From: an uncultured Clostridia bacterium
GTDB taxonomy: Bacteria; Bacillota; Clostridia; UBA1381
Reading direction: 5' to 3'
Length of the DNA: 6,877 nucleotides
Assembly (NCBI GenBank): GCA_910579415.1
Contig: CAJTUY010000028.1
Location: forward strand, 1-6,877
Part shown: in pieces, positions 5,825 to 6,877 of the stretch
Layout: each line of letters begins with the position of its first letter
Numbering within the stretch: the stretch's first letter is position 1
The notes under the pieces: generated by a model
What the model was told of the DNA's origin: nothing
The model's database searches: none
Seen by the model: the letters and a program-made list of their open reading frames with translations, nothing else
Made by a program: the position numbers and the translations under genes

Positions 5825-5854
5825 AAAATGTGCTATAATTAAGGAGTATTGATA

Positions 5855-6877
5855 ATGGATAAACGTACATGGGCTGAAGTAGACCTTGATGCAATTGCCC
5901 ATAATATAAGGGAAATAAGAAAAATAACAAATCCGAATGCGAAAATAATGGCGGTAGTAAAGGCAGACGCATACGGACACGGTTTTCTGGAGGTTACAAA
6001 AACGCTTCTTGAAAACGGTGCAGATAGACTTGCCGTAGCCGTATTGCAGGAGGGTAAGCAGTTAAGAAGTCGCGGAGTAACAGTGCCTATATTGATTTTA
6101 GGCGCAAGCGGTGAAGAAACTGCGGAGGAAATAATCAATTTTGACATAACCCCCAGCGTGTTTACGTATGATTTTGCAAAAGCTCTGTCTTATGAAGCGG
6201 AGAAAAAAGAAAAGGTTACTAAAATTCATATTAAGATAGACACGGGAATGAGCCGGATAGGCTTTTTGGCAGGGGATAACAACGAAGAAATAGTTGAAGA
6301 AATAATAAAAATATCAGAGCTTCCCTATATTGAGATTGAGGGGATATTTTCACATTTTGCAGCTTCCGATGAATGTGGCAGGGAATATACCCTGATGCAG
6401 TACGGACGTTTTATGGACGTATGCGAAAGTCTTAAAGAGAGGGGCTTGGACATTCCGATAAAACATATCTGCAATAGTGCAGGTATAATGATGTATCCCG
6501 AAATGCACCTAGATATGGTGCGTCCCGGTGTAATTCTTTATGGGATGTACCCATCTGATGAGGTGGATAAGAAAAGGCTTGATTTGATACCGGCAATGAC
6601 GCTGAAATCTACTGTAACACATGTTAAGAGGGTTCCGTCAGGACGCGGTGTGAGTTATGGAAGGGAATACATAACCGACAGAGAAATAAAAATCGCAACA
6701 GTTCCTATCGGTTATGCCGACGGATATTTAAGAAAGCTTGCCAAAGAAGGGAAAATGATAGTAAATGGAACAAAAGTTTCAATACTCGGAAGAATTTGTA
6801 TGGACCAATGTATGATTGACGTTACAAATGTCCATAATATTGATAAAGGTGACGAGGTAATCATTTTCGGACGCGAG
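5855..6877 (+). CDS. alr: Alanine racemase, 3' end beyond the window
   Basis: PLP enzyme of the cytoplasm that interconverts L- and D-alanine and so supplies D-alanine for peptidoglycan. 341 residues are visible of the usual 370-390, and the frame is open at the window end. The fold III barrel begins with TWAEVDLDAIAHNI (5-18). VVKADAYGHG (34-43) contains the PLP lysine, Lys36. IDTGMSRIG, HICNSAG and MVRPGVILYG are the usual PLP-phosphate and substrate-loop motifs. SYGREY contains Tyr268, the partner catalytic base contributed to the second active site of the dimer. GRICMDQCMIDV lies near the end. Start: ATG 5855 with AAGGAG (5841-5846) 8 nt upstream. It follows nnr after 30 bp with no terminator between them, so it is probably the fourth gene of the rdgB operon. 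Confidence 0.96.
   Translation, partial: MDKRTWAEVDLDAIAHNIREIRKITNPNAKIMAVVKADAYGHGFLEVTKTLLENGADRLAVAVLQEGKQLRSRGVTVPILILGASGEETAEEIINFDITPSVFTYDFAKALSYEAEKKEKVTKIHIKIDTGMSRIGFLAGDNNEEIVEEIIKISELPYIEIEGIFSHFAASDECGREYTLMQYGRFMDVCESLKERGLDIPIKHICNSAGIMMYPEMHLDMVRPGVILYGMYPSDEVDKKRLDLIPAMTLKSTVTHVKRVPSGRGVSYGREYITDREIKIATVPIGYADGYLRKLAKEGKMIVNGTKVSILGRICMDQCMIDVTNVHNIDKGDEVIIFGRE

Noticed and set aside
5831..5839. TGCTATAAT, a perfect extended -10 element just before alr
   Set aside because: Transcription would start about 5846, removing the alr Shine-Dalgarno at 5841-5846. The nearest -35-like hexamer (TTTACA, 5803-5808) is 25 bp away. An alr-only promoter here is unlikely.

Overview
The window looks like chromosomal DNA of a low- to mid-GC anaerobic member of the Clostridia (Bacillota). 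The grounds are strong AGGAGG-type ribosome binding sites, tight co-directional spacing, a PaaK-type phenylacetate-CoA ligase of the clostridial kind, and a small two-helix membrane protein that resembles DUF6106, a family I associate with Clostridia. The genus cannot be read from the sequence.

Layout. Positions 1-1248 hold the 3' part of a phenylacetate-CoA ligase gene (paaK), followed by a hairpin. Positions 1319-1442 hold a regulatory leader: a 13-codon open reading frame with its own ribosome binding site, then a terminator-like hairpin and several mutually exclusive pairings. It leads into a complete 426-residue MFS drug-efflux-type transporter (1443-2723) that ends at a strong intrinsic terminator. 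Positions 2754-3113 have no credible protein gene on either strand. Instead they carry what looks like a complete small-RNA gene on the minus strand: a perfect-consensus promoter (TTGACA, 17 bp, TATAAT), a structured transcript of about 157 nt, and a terminator with a UUCG tetraloop and six U residues. Back to back with it, a plus-strand promoter starts a four-gene housekeeping operon: rdgB (nucleotide-pool sanitation), a DUF6106-like membrane protein, nnr (NAD(P)H-hydrate repair) and alr (alanine racemase, cut off by the window end).

How the parts work together. rdgB and nnr both deal with damaged metabolites (deaminated purine triphosphates, hydrated NAD(P)H), and alr supplies D-alanine for the cell wall. 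The MFS gene has the layout of antibiotic-inducible resistance genes, in which a ribosome paused on a short leader peptide changes the mRNA fold. The two observations most worth following up are this leader/attenuator and the unidentified minus-strand RNA. I could match neither to a known family by eye. The protein-coding genes are otherwise ordinary.
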